Shown: piece after piece, positions 14,498 to 22,670 of the stretch | Layout: each line of letters opens with the position of its first letter | How positions within the stretch are numbered: the stretch's first letter is position 1 | Source of the DNA: Anaerolineae bacterium | Lineage (GTDB): Bacteria; Chloroflexota; Anaerolineae; Aggregatilineales; Aggregatilineaceae | Direction of reading: 5' to 3' | DNA: 33,893 bases | NCBI GenBank assembly: GCA_016926875.1 | Contig: JAFGNU010000090.1 | Location: 1-33,893, forward strand | Program-made: the position numbers and the translations under genes | Notes under the pieces: model-generated | What the model saw: the letters and a program-made list of their open reading frames with translations, nothing else | Databases searched by the model: none | Told to the model about the DNA's origin: nothing

Positions 14498-17400
14498 TCA
14501 GTCGGGCGATTGACTGGCGTCGGCCTGCTCCTCATTAAACAGATTCAACCGGACGGTGAACACGCTCCCGGCGCCAATAAGGCTGCTGACCTCTATATCT
14601 CCCTCGTGCAGGTTGACGATCTCCCTGGCAATGGTCAGGCCCAGCCCGGTTCCAAGAGCGACGTCCTCGTTGGCGCGGAAGAACGGTTCAAAAATGAGCG
14701 GGAGCATATCTTGCTCAATGCCCAACCCGTTATCGCGCACATGGATAACCGCCTGCCCGCCTGGATGGTCGGGAGTGGGCGGCTCCTGGGAAAGTTCAAC
14801 CAGGATTTGCCCGCCTTCAGAGGTGTAGTTGATCGCGTTGGTGATCAGGTTGGTGATCACCTGGGTGATACGCGGGGCGTCGGCAAAGACTTCTAACGGC
14901 GTTTCGGGCAGATCGCTGCCCAGGGTGATGTGTTTGCGCTCGGCTTCGGGCTGCTGGATCATCAGCACGTCGTTGATCAGGTCTTGCAGCACGATGCGCT
15001 GCCGGTACAGCGGGATGATTCCACGCTCGAAGCGCGACACGTCCAGCAGGTTTTCGATCAGGTCGGCCATGCTGTCCGTCACGCGTCCCATCACTTCGAG
15101 GTGCTGGTCCAGCTTGTCGGGCTGCTTCCGGATCAGGTACAGGCGCGTCTTGATGTTGGCCAGGGGCGTGCGCAGCTCGTGCGATGCGTTGGCGATGAAG
15201 CGGTCTTTTTGGGCGCGCAGGGCCTTTTCCTGGCTGATATCGCGGAAGACGGTGACCGTAGTGATCTCGTCGGGGCGCGGTGCGCCTGGGATGTGAACCA
15301 GGGTTGAGATTAACGCGGCGTCAAACTCGGTGCCATCTTTGCGATGCAGCCTGGTTTCCTTCTGCCAGCTTTCGCTCCGCTCGAACGCTTTGAGGACGCT
15401 GGCGATAGTGTCCTGGAGCGTATTCTGACTGCCGAGAATGGCCGAGTACAGGTCAAAAGACGGGGCTGTCATTTCGTCAGGCTCATAGCCCAACAGGCGG
15501 GTAAAGGCGTGGTTGACATACACGACGTGTTCGCCAACGGAGTACACCACCCCTTCCCCCATCGAGTCCAGGATCGCCTGTAACTGCCCCCGCTGCGTTT
15601 CCAGTTCGGCGGTGCGTTCGTGAACGCGTTGTTCCAGTTCGGCGGCGTAGTCCTGCACCGCGTCAAAAAGCTGCGCGTTGTGAATCGCGGTGGCGACCTG
15701 ATCGGCGAAGGCTTCCAGCCGCTCGGCCTGGACGTGGGTGAAGAAGCCCGGCTCGCGGCTGTCCAGCGTGACGAAACCAACGACTTGACCACGCTGCCGG
15801 ATGGGCGCCCCGGCCTGCGAGCGGAGCCATTGGCTGTCTGGAAATGACACCCAGCCCGGATAGTCCTGCGTGTCCTGGATGGCGAGCGGCTGCCCGGTGG
15901 ACTGCATGTAATGCAGGTTAGCGATTTCTTCAACCGGGAAGCGTGCATGGACGACCCAGGCCTGGGACTCGTCTTCTTCTGGGAGTGGGTGGCAGCGGAC
16001 TACCTTGGCGACGCCATCGTCATCAATCATCATGATGCTGGCCGAATCGTGCGGCGCGATGCGCCCGACATTTTCCAGGATGTTGTCCAGCACTTCGGTC
16101 GGATCGAGCGTGCTGTTGACGATGGCGGCGGTATCGCGCAGCGCTTCGGCCAGGGTCCGCTGGTCGTGTTCGGCGGTGAATAGCTCCGCATTGCGCAGGG
16201 CAACGGCAGCCTGGTCGGCAAAGGCTTGCAGCCCTTCGAGATGCTGCTGGTTGAAGAAGCCGGGCGTGGCGCTGTCCAGATTTAGCAGTCCCACGATTTC
16301 GCCATGCAGTCGGATCGGCGCGCTGGCAAAAGACGCAATCCAGCCAGCTTCCGACACGGTATCGTATCGCGGATCGTCGCGCGTATTCTCAATCACAACT
16401 GCTTTGCCGCTGTGCAACACGTCGTAGATATAGTAGTTCGGGTCATCAATTGGAAACTGGACGGAGCTAACCCACTCTGTAAGCCCCTGTTGGTCATAGT
16501 TGATTTGACCCACCACGCGCGCGACTCGGTTTTGCGGGTCGATGGTCATGATGTTGGCGGCGTCGTGCGGCACCACGCGCCCGACATTTTCGAGCACGCG
16601 CTGCATCACGTTTTCCGGGACAAGAGTGCTGCTTAGCGCCGTGGCGGTATCGCGCAGCGCTTCGGCCAGGGTGCGCTGATCACGCTCGGCAGTGAAAAGC
16701 CGGGCGTTGCGGATGGCAATCGCGGCCTGGTCGGCGAAGGCTTGCAGGTGCCGGGCGTGTTCCTGGTTATAAAAGCCGGGCGTGGCGCTGTCCGTGTGCA
16801 GGATGCCGATGGTCCGGCCTTCGAGCTTGATCGGCGCTTTGACGGTCGATTCGATCCAGGCTTCTTCTGGCAGGTCCAGCCAGTCGGGATCGGATTTTGT
16901 ATTGGAGATGGCGAACGGCTCGCCTGTAGCGAGCATTGTCTGCCAGACTGGCACCTCGTCGGCGGTAAAGCGCAGCTTGTCGATCCAGTCTTCCAACCCG
17001 TGCTCAGCGTAGCCATACCCGCGCACAACGCGCGCGATTCCTTCTTCGATCAGCATGATGTTAGCGGCATCGTTTGGCACGACCTGCTTGATATTTGCCA
17101 GGATGCGATCCAGGACTTCGTCCGGATCAAGCGTGCTGTTCATAACGGCAGCCGTATCGCGCAGCGCTTCGGCCAGGGCGCGCTGTTCACGTTCGGCGGT
17201 GTAGAGCCGGGCATTGCGGATGGCAATCGCGGCCTGGTCGGCAAAGGCGCGCAGGCGTTCGACATGTTCCGCCGCAAAAAAGCCCGGCGTTTCGCTGTAT
17301 AGATTCAAAAACCCGATGACCTGATCGTCCTGAAGCACCGGCGTACTGGCAAACGAACGAACCCAATTCGACTGTGGGGTAAGCGCCCAGTTTGGATACT

Positions 17401-20400
17401 CTCGTGTGTCCGGGACGACGGTTGGCTGGTGTGTCTGGGTCATGCGATTCAGTTCCGGTACTTTGGTTACCGACAGGTGAACGCTTTTGATCCAGTTCTC
17501 CAGCCCGCGCTCAGCATACCCTCGGCAGCCAGCTACGTGAATGTAGCCTTCTTCGAGCAGCATGATATTCGCCGTGTCATGCGGCATCACCTGCTCCAGG
17601 TTGGCCAGGATGCGCTCCAGCACTTCATCAAAGTTGAGCGTGCTGTTAACCGCTGCCGCGGTGTTGCGCAGTGCTTCGGCCAGGATGCGCTGCTCACGCT
17701 CGGCCTGGCGGGCGTGTTCGCGTTCGGTGCGGGTGCGCAGGCCCATGATCCCAAATGCCAGATCATACGCCAGCTCTGTCAGCAGGTTGATCTCTGCCGG
17801 ATCAAAGGCGTCGGGCTGGTCCGCGTACACACTCAGCGCACCCAGCGTTTGCCCTTCGGCGATCAGCGGCAGGGCAATCGACGAGCGGTAGCCGCGCTCG
17901 ACGGCTTCTACCCGTCCGGGTATGGTGGGATCATCGTCCTGGAAGTCCTTGGTAGTGTGCAGCTTACCGGTACGGATTGCCTGGCCAATAACTCCCTGCC
18001 CGAACTCGTTGTCGCCCCACGATACCTTGATCTGGCTGAGGTACCCTTCCTCGTGGCCCGCGTGGGCTGCCGGGCGCACCGTCCGGTTCTCGTCGTGCTC
18101 GATCAGGCCCACCCAGGCCATCCGGTAGCCGCCGGTGGCGACGATAGTCTGGCAGACTTCTTCTAACAGGTTGTCTTCGCTCGTGGCGCGGACCATCGCC
18201 TGGTTGCAATCGCTGATCGTGCGGTAGGCCCGGTTTGCCTTGCGGAGCGCTTCCTCGGTTTGCTTGCGCTGGGTGATGTCCAGGAGGGCGCAGTCAAAGT
18301 AAGCAACGTTGCCATCCGGTCCATAGACCACCCTGGCGGTAACCGATCCCCACATCACAGACCCGTCGGCCCGCTTCAACTCAAGCTCGACGTCCTGCAC
18401 GCTGCCCTGGGCGAGCAGGTTGTCCGAAAATGCCTGCCGGTCGGTCGGGTTGGTATAGGTATCGGACACGTGCCGTGTCATCACTTCTTCAGGGTCATAA
18501 CCGAACATATTCGAGTAGGCGGGGTTTGCCATCAGGAAATCGCCTGCTGGTCCCGGCGTGTTGCGGTATATGGCGATTGGGATGTTTTCTACCAGCGTGC
18601 GGTAGCGTTCTTCGCTTTCGTGCAGGGCTTGCTCCGCTTTTTTGCGTTCGGTGATGTCGGAGATGATCACAGCCAGGTCTTGAGGCTGGCCCTGTTCATC
18701 ACGAATGACAATTATTGTATGATCCACCGGGATCACCGTGCCGTCGAGACGGCGGAGAGTGATTTCGCCGCGCCAAATACCATGCTCCAGCGCGTGGGGC
18801 ATCCCGGTCTCTGCCAAGAGTTCCCAGCTTTCGGGCGGATGGAACTCTCTGATCGACAGCTTGGCGAACTCGTCCTGCGTACACCCCAGCAGTTTCAGCC
18901 CAGCCGGGTTGATATAAGTCGCACTGCCCGTCAAGTTATCCATAGCGCTGAGCGCGATCAGGTCGTTGGAGTTCTCGATGATCGCCAACCGGCGCGTGTT
19001 TTCGGTGAACAACCGGGCGTTTTTGATCGCAATTGCGATCTGGGCGGCCAGCGTTGTCTGGACGTTGACGTCGTCGTCGGTGAATCGCCCGCGTATACGG
19101 GACTGCACATCCAATACCCCGATCAACTCGTCGCCTACGACCATCGGGATCGCAAGTTCTGACTGCGTTTCGGGCAGCAGGGGGTTGGGCAAAAAGTCGG
19201 CTGCCTGCCGGACATCGTTTACAACCACACATTGGCGGGTGCGCGCTGCCCGTGCCACCAGGCTCCGGGGGTGCTCAAGCAGGATATTATGCCCTGAGGT
19301 GACCATCTGGCGCCCGATTTTTCCCACTCCGGCGGCCAGGACCAACCGGTTACCTTTTTCATCCAGCAAGTATATGTGCGCGTGGTACAGGTTGAAGTTA
19401 TCTTTGGTGAGGTTGCAAGCCGTCCACAGCAGTTCTTCGACGTCAAGGATGGTGGTTGCTTTTAAGCTGACTTCGGTAACGGTTGCCAGTTCGGTGGCAT
19501 GGGTAGACATGGCCTGCAAAAGCTGCTCACGCTCAAGCTCAGCCTGTCTGCGTTCGGTGATGTCGCGTGCAATGAGCAAGACTTCGTCCGGCCTGCTGAG
19601 CACCAGCCGCCCCTCGAAGTCTAGCAGGCCCGCCTGGACTTCAAGCTGGTACTCAAACACCTGCATCTCGCCGGTTTCGAATGCCCGCTCGATATAGCTG
19701 CGTATCTGGCTGGCCACGTCAGCCGGCAGCCGGTTTTCTAACGTGGCCCCGATCAAGGTGTTGAGCGGGCCGATGAGCTTTGTTTCGTCACCGGGGTGAA
19801 TGTCCAGGTATACGCCGTCCCCGTTGATCCGGAACATCAGGTCGGGAATGGCGGCGAGGATCGATTGGTTGATAGCCTGGCTTTCGCGCAGGGCCTCTTC
19901 AATTTGTTTGCGCTGGGTGATATTGTGCCCAATGCCAACCAGGCCAGTTACCTCCCCCTGCTGATTGCGCAGCGGCACCTTGGTGGTCAAAATCCACTGC
20001 GGTTCAGGGGACGGTGATAGATAGCGCGGTTCTTCGCGGTTGACGACCGGCTGGCCGGACTGAATGACCTGTTTGTCGTCGGCGCTGTACTGCACGGCCA
20101 GTTCGGGTGGGTAGTTATCAAAATCCGTTTTGCCGATGATCTTGTCCGGGTCATCTATGCCCATTGCGGCGGCATTGGCTGCGTTCGACAGCAAAACGTG
20201 TCCCCCGGTATCTTTGACATAGATGGCATCCGGCAGGTGGTCGATCAGCGTGCGCAGCAGGTTGCGTTCGGTTGCCAGCGCTTCCTCGGTCTGCCTGCGT
20301 TCGGTGATGTCTTGCATCACGGTGACGATCTGGGTGACGCGCCCGTCCTCCAGGATCGGTATTTTGCGCGTTTCGGTGATGGTCTCGCGATCACCGAGTG

Positions 20401-22147
20401 GCGTTTTCTCCTCGGTGATCAGCATCTCACCGGTTTCGAACACCTGGTGATACTCATCGCGGACTGTGTCCGGCAGGAATGGGTAGACATCAAATACGTT
20501 TTGACCGGTGACGTCGGTGTCTATCTTTAATATTTGATTCCACTTCCGTATCGTGGCATTGCACAATGTGAGGCGCAGGTCAGTATCCACGACGTGAATA
20601 GCATCGGCCATGGCGTCCAGCGTGGCCCGGTACTGCTGCTCCGAGCGCCGCAGCGCTTCTTCAACCTGCTTGCGCGCGGTGATATCACCGATCAAACCAT
20701 ACAGGATCACTTCGCCTGTAACCGGATCGTGCTCGACGTGGGCGCTGTCACGTATCCAGGTGATCTCCCCGTCCGGCCGGATCATTCGATACTCAAGAAC
20801 GGCGTCCTGCCCGTCGAGCAGTTGGTGAAACTGTCTACTGGCGTTGGCCTGGTCATCGGGATGAATCAGTGTCTGCCAGAAGGCCGGGTTGGCTCTAAAT
20901 GTTTCGGCTGGGTAGCCGGTCAGGTTGAATATCTGGTCTGTGGCCGTCCAGTAGGAACGGATGGAGCCGTCTTCGGTTATGTGGGCGACGTAGATGTTTT
21001 CGCTAATCGACGAGATGACCCGGCGCAGGCGGCTTTCGCCTTCGCCCGTTGCTTCCTGGGATCGCTGCAAGGCAGCCAGCATCTGGTTGATCGACTCGCC
21101 CAGACTCGCCAGTTCATCGCGCCCCTTAACCGGGACACGCGCCGCGAGATCGGCCTCGGACGCAATGCGCTGCACGTTCGCGTTCAGCTTCGATATCCGC
21201 GACAGCGCCAGCCGCTCTAGCAGCAGAATTGACACACCGGCCAGCAAAAGGGCAACGAGCAGGGTAGCCACGATCAGAGTCGTGATGGTCTCCTGGCCTT
21301 TCTGGTAGATTTCACGCGATATCTTCACCCGCAGCAGCAGCGTTGGCTCACCATCCGGGTTATCGAGCAGGGCGTATCCGGCGCTGACTTTGTCGTTGAG
21401 ATGCTGCGTAAAAATCTCTGAACCGGCTGACAGCGGATCGAGGGCCTGCTGCATGTCGCCCGGAAGCTGCGGATCATCAACTGACAGGATCGTCACGTTT
21501 TTGATCTCACACCCCATACCGGGGATAAGGTTGTTCTGTTCCAGGTGACGGCCAAAAATCAATGTACCCTGGACGGGACCGGTGTGTGTGTCGGTCAGGA
21601 TCGGGCGCGCGGCAACGAGCGAAAACCCATCCGGCAGCATCATATACCCGGCGGCACTGTCATCAACATCGACCCCGCTGGTCAGCGCTGCACTGCTCAA
21701 TACGGCGTCTACGACATCCGGTGCCAGCGGCGCCAGTTCCCCGGCGGTATGGTCAAAGCCCTGCGCATGCACAAGCTGGCCGGATGTGTCGAGAAACAGC
21801 ATAAAATCAAGCTTGAGCGTGGTGAATGTTGGGGCGATAAGATGCGATTCGCTGTAGTCGGAGTTGTGATCCTGGACAAATGTATAGGTAGCATCCCAGG
21901 CTGCCCAATCCTTGACCAACACGTCCAGCCCATCCAACTCGGCATTAAGCTCTCTGAGCATATGCGCAACATGCGACTTGGGTCTGGGTTTTTCAAGATC
22001 GCGGAAGCTCTCCAGCACAATGAAGCGTGATAGGCCGATCAGCACGACTATCGCACAGATAGCCACAACGGCGATCATGCCTAGCATCCGTGTTCGCAGC
22101 GAAGTGCCGGTCATTCCGGCGGGTGGGCGGAGAAATCTATCTGCCAT
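14498..22147 (-). CDS. Giant sensor histidine kinase: CHASE4-HAMP-PAS/GAF-HisKA-HATPase
   Basis: A protein of 2549 residues. Order: TM1 (about 17-39), an extracytoplasmic CHASE4-like sensor (about 45-280, with KDWAAWDATYTF), TM2 (about 285-308), HAMP (311-365), PAS1-4 (373-866), GAF1 (885-1050), PAS5-6 (1053-1293), GAF2 (1303-1473), four tandem similar GAFs (1483-2166), a coiled coil, PAS7 (2186-2306), HisKA (2316-2383) with SHELRTP and His2323, and HATPase (2420-2537) with DNGLGIE and GTGLGLTIA. PAS units end in the usual DITERR-type linker. It has no receiver or DNA-binding domain, so its partner regulator must be elsewhere. Start: the ATG at 22147 has AAAGGTGG 5 bases upstream, whereas the GTG three codons earlier has none. 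Ligands of the many sensor domains are unknown. Confidence 0.93.
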   Translation of the reverse strand: MADRFLRPPAGMTGTSLRTRMLGMIAVVAICAIVVLIGLSRFIVLESFRDLEKPRPKSHVAHMLRELNAELDGLDVLVKDWAAWDATYTFVQDHNSDYSESHLIAPTFTTLKLDFMLFLDTSGQLVHAQGFDHTAGELAPLAPDVVDAVLSSAALTSGVDVDDSAAGYMMLPDGFSLVAARPILTDTHTGPVQGTLIFGRHLEQNNLIPGMGCEIKNVTILSVDDPQLPGDMQQALDPLSAGSEIFTQHLNDKVSAGYALLDNPDGEPTLLLRVKISREIYQKGQETITTLIVATLLVALLLAGVSILLLERLALSRISKLNANVQRIASEADLAARVPVKGRDELASLGESINQMLAALQRSQEATGEGESRLRRVISSISENIYVAHITEDGSIRSYWTATDQIFNLTGYPAETFRANPAFWQTLIHPDDQANASRQFHQLLDGQDAVLEYRMIRPDGEITWIRDSAHVEHDPVTGEVILYGLIGDITARKQVEEALRRSEQQYRATLDAMADAIHVVDTDLRLTLCNATIRKWNQILKIDTDVTGQNVFDVYPFLPDTVRDEYHQVFETGEMLITEEKTPLGDRETITETRKIPILEDGRVTQIVTVMQDITERRQTEEALATERNLLRTLIDHLPDAIYVKDTGGHVLLSNAANAAAMGIDDPDKIIGKTDFDNYPPELAVQYSADDKQVIQSGQPVVNREEPRYLSPSPEPQWILTTKVPLRNQQGEVTGLVGIGHNITQRKQIEEALRESQAINQSILAAIPDLMFRINGDGVYLDIHPGDETKLIGPLNTLIGATLENRLPADVASQIRSYIERAFETGEMQVFEYQLEVQAGLLDFEGRLVLSRPDEVLLIARDITERRQAELEREQLLQAMSTHATELATVTEVSLKATTILDVEELLWTACNLTKDNFNLYHAHIYLLDEKGNRLVLAAGVGKIGRQMVTSGHNILLEHPRSLVARAARTRQCVVVNDVRQAADFLPNPLLPETQSELAIPMVVGDELIGVLDVQSRIRGRFTDDDVNVQTTLAAQIAIAIKNARLFTENTRRLAIIENSNDLIALSAMDNLTGSATYINPAGLKLLGCTQDEFAKLSIREFHPPESWELLAETGMPHALEHGIWRGEITLRRLDGTVIPVDHTIIVIRDEQGQPQDLAVIISDITERKKAEQALHESEERYRTLVENIPIAIYRNTPGPAGDFLMANPAYSNMFGYDPEEVMTRHVSDTYTNPTDRQAFSDNLLAQGSVQDVELELKRADGSVMWGSVTARVVYGPDGNVAYFDCALLDITQRKQTEEALRKANRAYRTISDCNQAMVRATSEDNLLEEVCQTIVATGGYRMAWVGLIEHDENRTVRPAAHAGHEEGYLSQIKVSWGDNEFGQGVIGQAIRTGKLHTTKDFQDDDPTIPGRVEAVERGYRSSIALPLIAEGQTLGALSVYADQPDAFDPAEINLLTELAYDLAFGIMGLRTRTEREHARQAEREQRILAEALRNTAAAVNSTLNFDEVLERILANLEQVMPHDTANIMLLEEGYIHVAGCRGYAERGLENWIKSVHLSVTKVPELNRMTQTHQPTVVPDTREYPNWALTPQSNWVRSFASTPVLQDDQVIGFLNLYSETPGFFAAEHVERLRAFADQAAIAIRNARLYTAEREQRALAEALRDTAAVMNSTLDPDEVLDRILANIKQVVPNDAANIMLIEEGIARVVRGYGYAEHGLEDWIDKLRFTADEVPVWQTMLATGEPFAISNTKSDPDWLDLPEEAWIESTVKAPIKLEGRTIGILHTDSATPGFYNQEHARHLQAFADQAAIAIRNARLFTAERDQRTLAEALRDTATALSSTLVPENVMQRVLENVGRVVPHDAANIMTIDPQNRVARVVGQINYDQQGLTEWVSSVQFPIDDPNYYIYDVLHSGKAVVIENTRDDPRYDTVSEAGWIASFASAPIRLHGEIVGLLNLDSATPGFFNQQHLEGLQAFADQAAVALRNAELFTAEHDQRTLAEALRDTAAIVNSTLDPTEVLDNILENVGRIAPHDSASIMMIDDDGVAKVVRCHPLPEEDESQAWVVHARFPVEEIANLHYMQSTGQPLAIQDTQDYPGWVSFPDSQWLRSQAGAPIRQRGQVVGFVTLDSREPGFFTHVQAERLEAFADQVATAIHNAQLFDAVQDYAAELEQRVHERTAELETQRGQLQAILDSMGEGVVYSVGEHVVYVNHAFTRLLGYEPDEMTAPSFDLYSAILGSQNTLQDTIASVLKAFERSESWQKETRLHRKDGTEFDAALISTLVHIPGAPRPDEITTVTVFRDISQEKALRAQKDRFIANASHELRTPLANIKTRLYLIRKQPDKLDQHLEVMGRVTDSMADLIENLLDVSRFERGIIPLYRQRIVLQDLINDVLMIQQPEAERKHITLGSDLPETPLEVFADAPRITQVITNLITNAINYTSEGGQILVELSQEPPTPDHPGGQAVIHVRDNGLGIEQDMLPLIFEPFFRANEDVALGTGLGLTIAREIVNLHEGDIEVSSLIGAGSVFTVRLNLFNEEQADASQSPD
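15650..17710 (-). repeat. Tandem repeats coding four GAF domains
   Basis: Within the giant kinase gene, four consecutive units of roughly 510 bases share a common pattern. Each unit boundary reads nearly the same on the plus strand (CGCAGCGCTTCGGCCAGG, at about 16137, 16651, 17159 and, with one change, 17667), coding LAEALRDTA. Each unit codes a start like NSTLDPDEVLDRILAN and an end like AFADQAAIAIRNARLFTAE. This looks like internal gene duplication; unit boundaries are approximate. Confidence 0.8.
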
Positions 22148-22267
22148 GAAGGCCACCTTTCAGCCTGTCGGGGCATGTTACATGGTAAACACGCAGATCG
22201 AATACAATCCGGCATGGTGTTGTGTTTCCATTATGACATAGTTTGCGGGGACAACGAAAACAGGAAT

Positions 22268-22295
22268 GAAAAACAAAAACGAGCCGTCTGGCTCG
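22268..22295 (-). terminator. rpmJ: Intrinsic terminator of rpmJ
   Basis: Read on the minus strand, a perfect 6-base-pair stem CGAGCC-AGAC-GGCTCG (22295-22280) is followed by TTTTTGTTTTT (22279-22269). It begins 22 bases past the rpmJ stop and precedes the giant kinase gene, so the two are probably separate transcripts. Confidence 0.85.
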
Positions 22296-22317
22296 CTTCT
22301 GTTAATCGATGAGTGGA

Positions 22318-22434
22318 TTAACCCTGGCGCTGTTTGTGTTTGGGGTCCGCCGAGCACATCACGTACAGGCGGCCTTTCCGGCGCACAAAGTAACACTTGT
22401 CACACATCAGCCGTACAGAAGACCGTACTTTCAT
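22318..22434 (-). CDS. rpmJ: Ribosomal protein bL36
   Basis: A 38-residue protein that matches the bL36 family from end to end: it begins MKVRSSV and ends DPKHKQRQG. Cys11, Cys14, Cys27 and His33 are the four zinc ligands, so this is the zinc-binding form. It is part of the large ribosomal subunit. The start has GGAGGTG 6 bases upstream. In most bacteria rpmJ sits with infA, rpsM and rpsK near the end of the spc operon. Here none of these neighbours is present: it is flanked by its own terminator and the giant kinase gene on one side and a solute-binding protein gene on the other. The upstream gap of about 235 bases holds a possible promoter. Length and residues are complete, so it should be functional. 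Confidence 0.96.
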   Translation of the reverse strand: MKVRSSVRLMCDKCYFVRRKGRLYVMCSADPKHKQRQG

Positions 22435-22508
22435 AATTGTCACCTCCCCCGGCTATTGGTCCTGCCTATCACCGCCGCTGAATCGCGCGTAGCCCGCCGG
22501 GAGCGACA

Positions 22509-22543
22509 GCATACGATAGGTATTGGTTGGTCGGCATACGATA
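22509..22543. repeat. Short direct repeat upstream of rpmJ
   Basis: GCATACGATA occurs at 22509-22518 and again at 22534-22543, a spacing of 25 bases, in the rpmJ leader or promoter region. It could be an operator pair or chance. Confidence 0.35.
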
Positions 22544-22589
22544 AACGATCCGCTCTGCATCGAGTCTGCATTGAGCGATCTGCGGGACT

Positions 22590-22595
22590 ATTATA
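22590..22595 (-). promoter_or_regulatory. Possible -10 box for rpmJ
   Basis: A perfect TATAAT on the minus strand (22595-22590) lies about 155 bases before the rpmJ start in an otherwise GC-rich region. No good -35 box is visible at the usual distance, so the call rests on the -10 alone. Confidence 0.35.
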
Positions 22596-22670
22596 AACGA
22601 AACCACGCCAAAATCCAGATCGATTTAGCCGCCCGCGTGAATGCCCTGCCTGCCCCGCGCCTGTGTGCGA

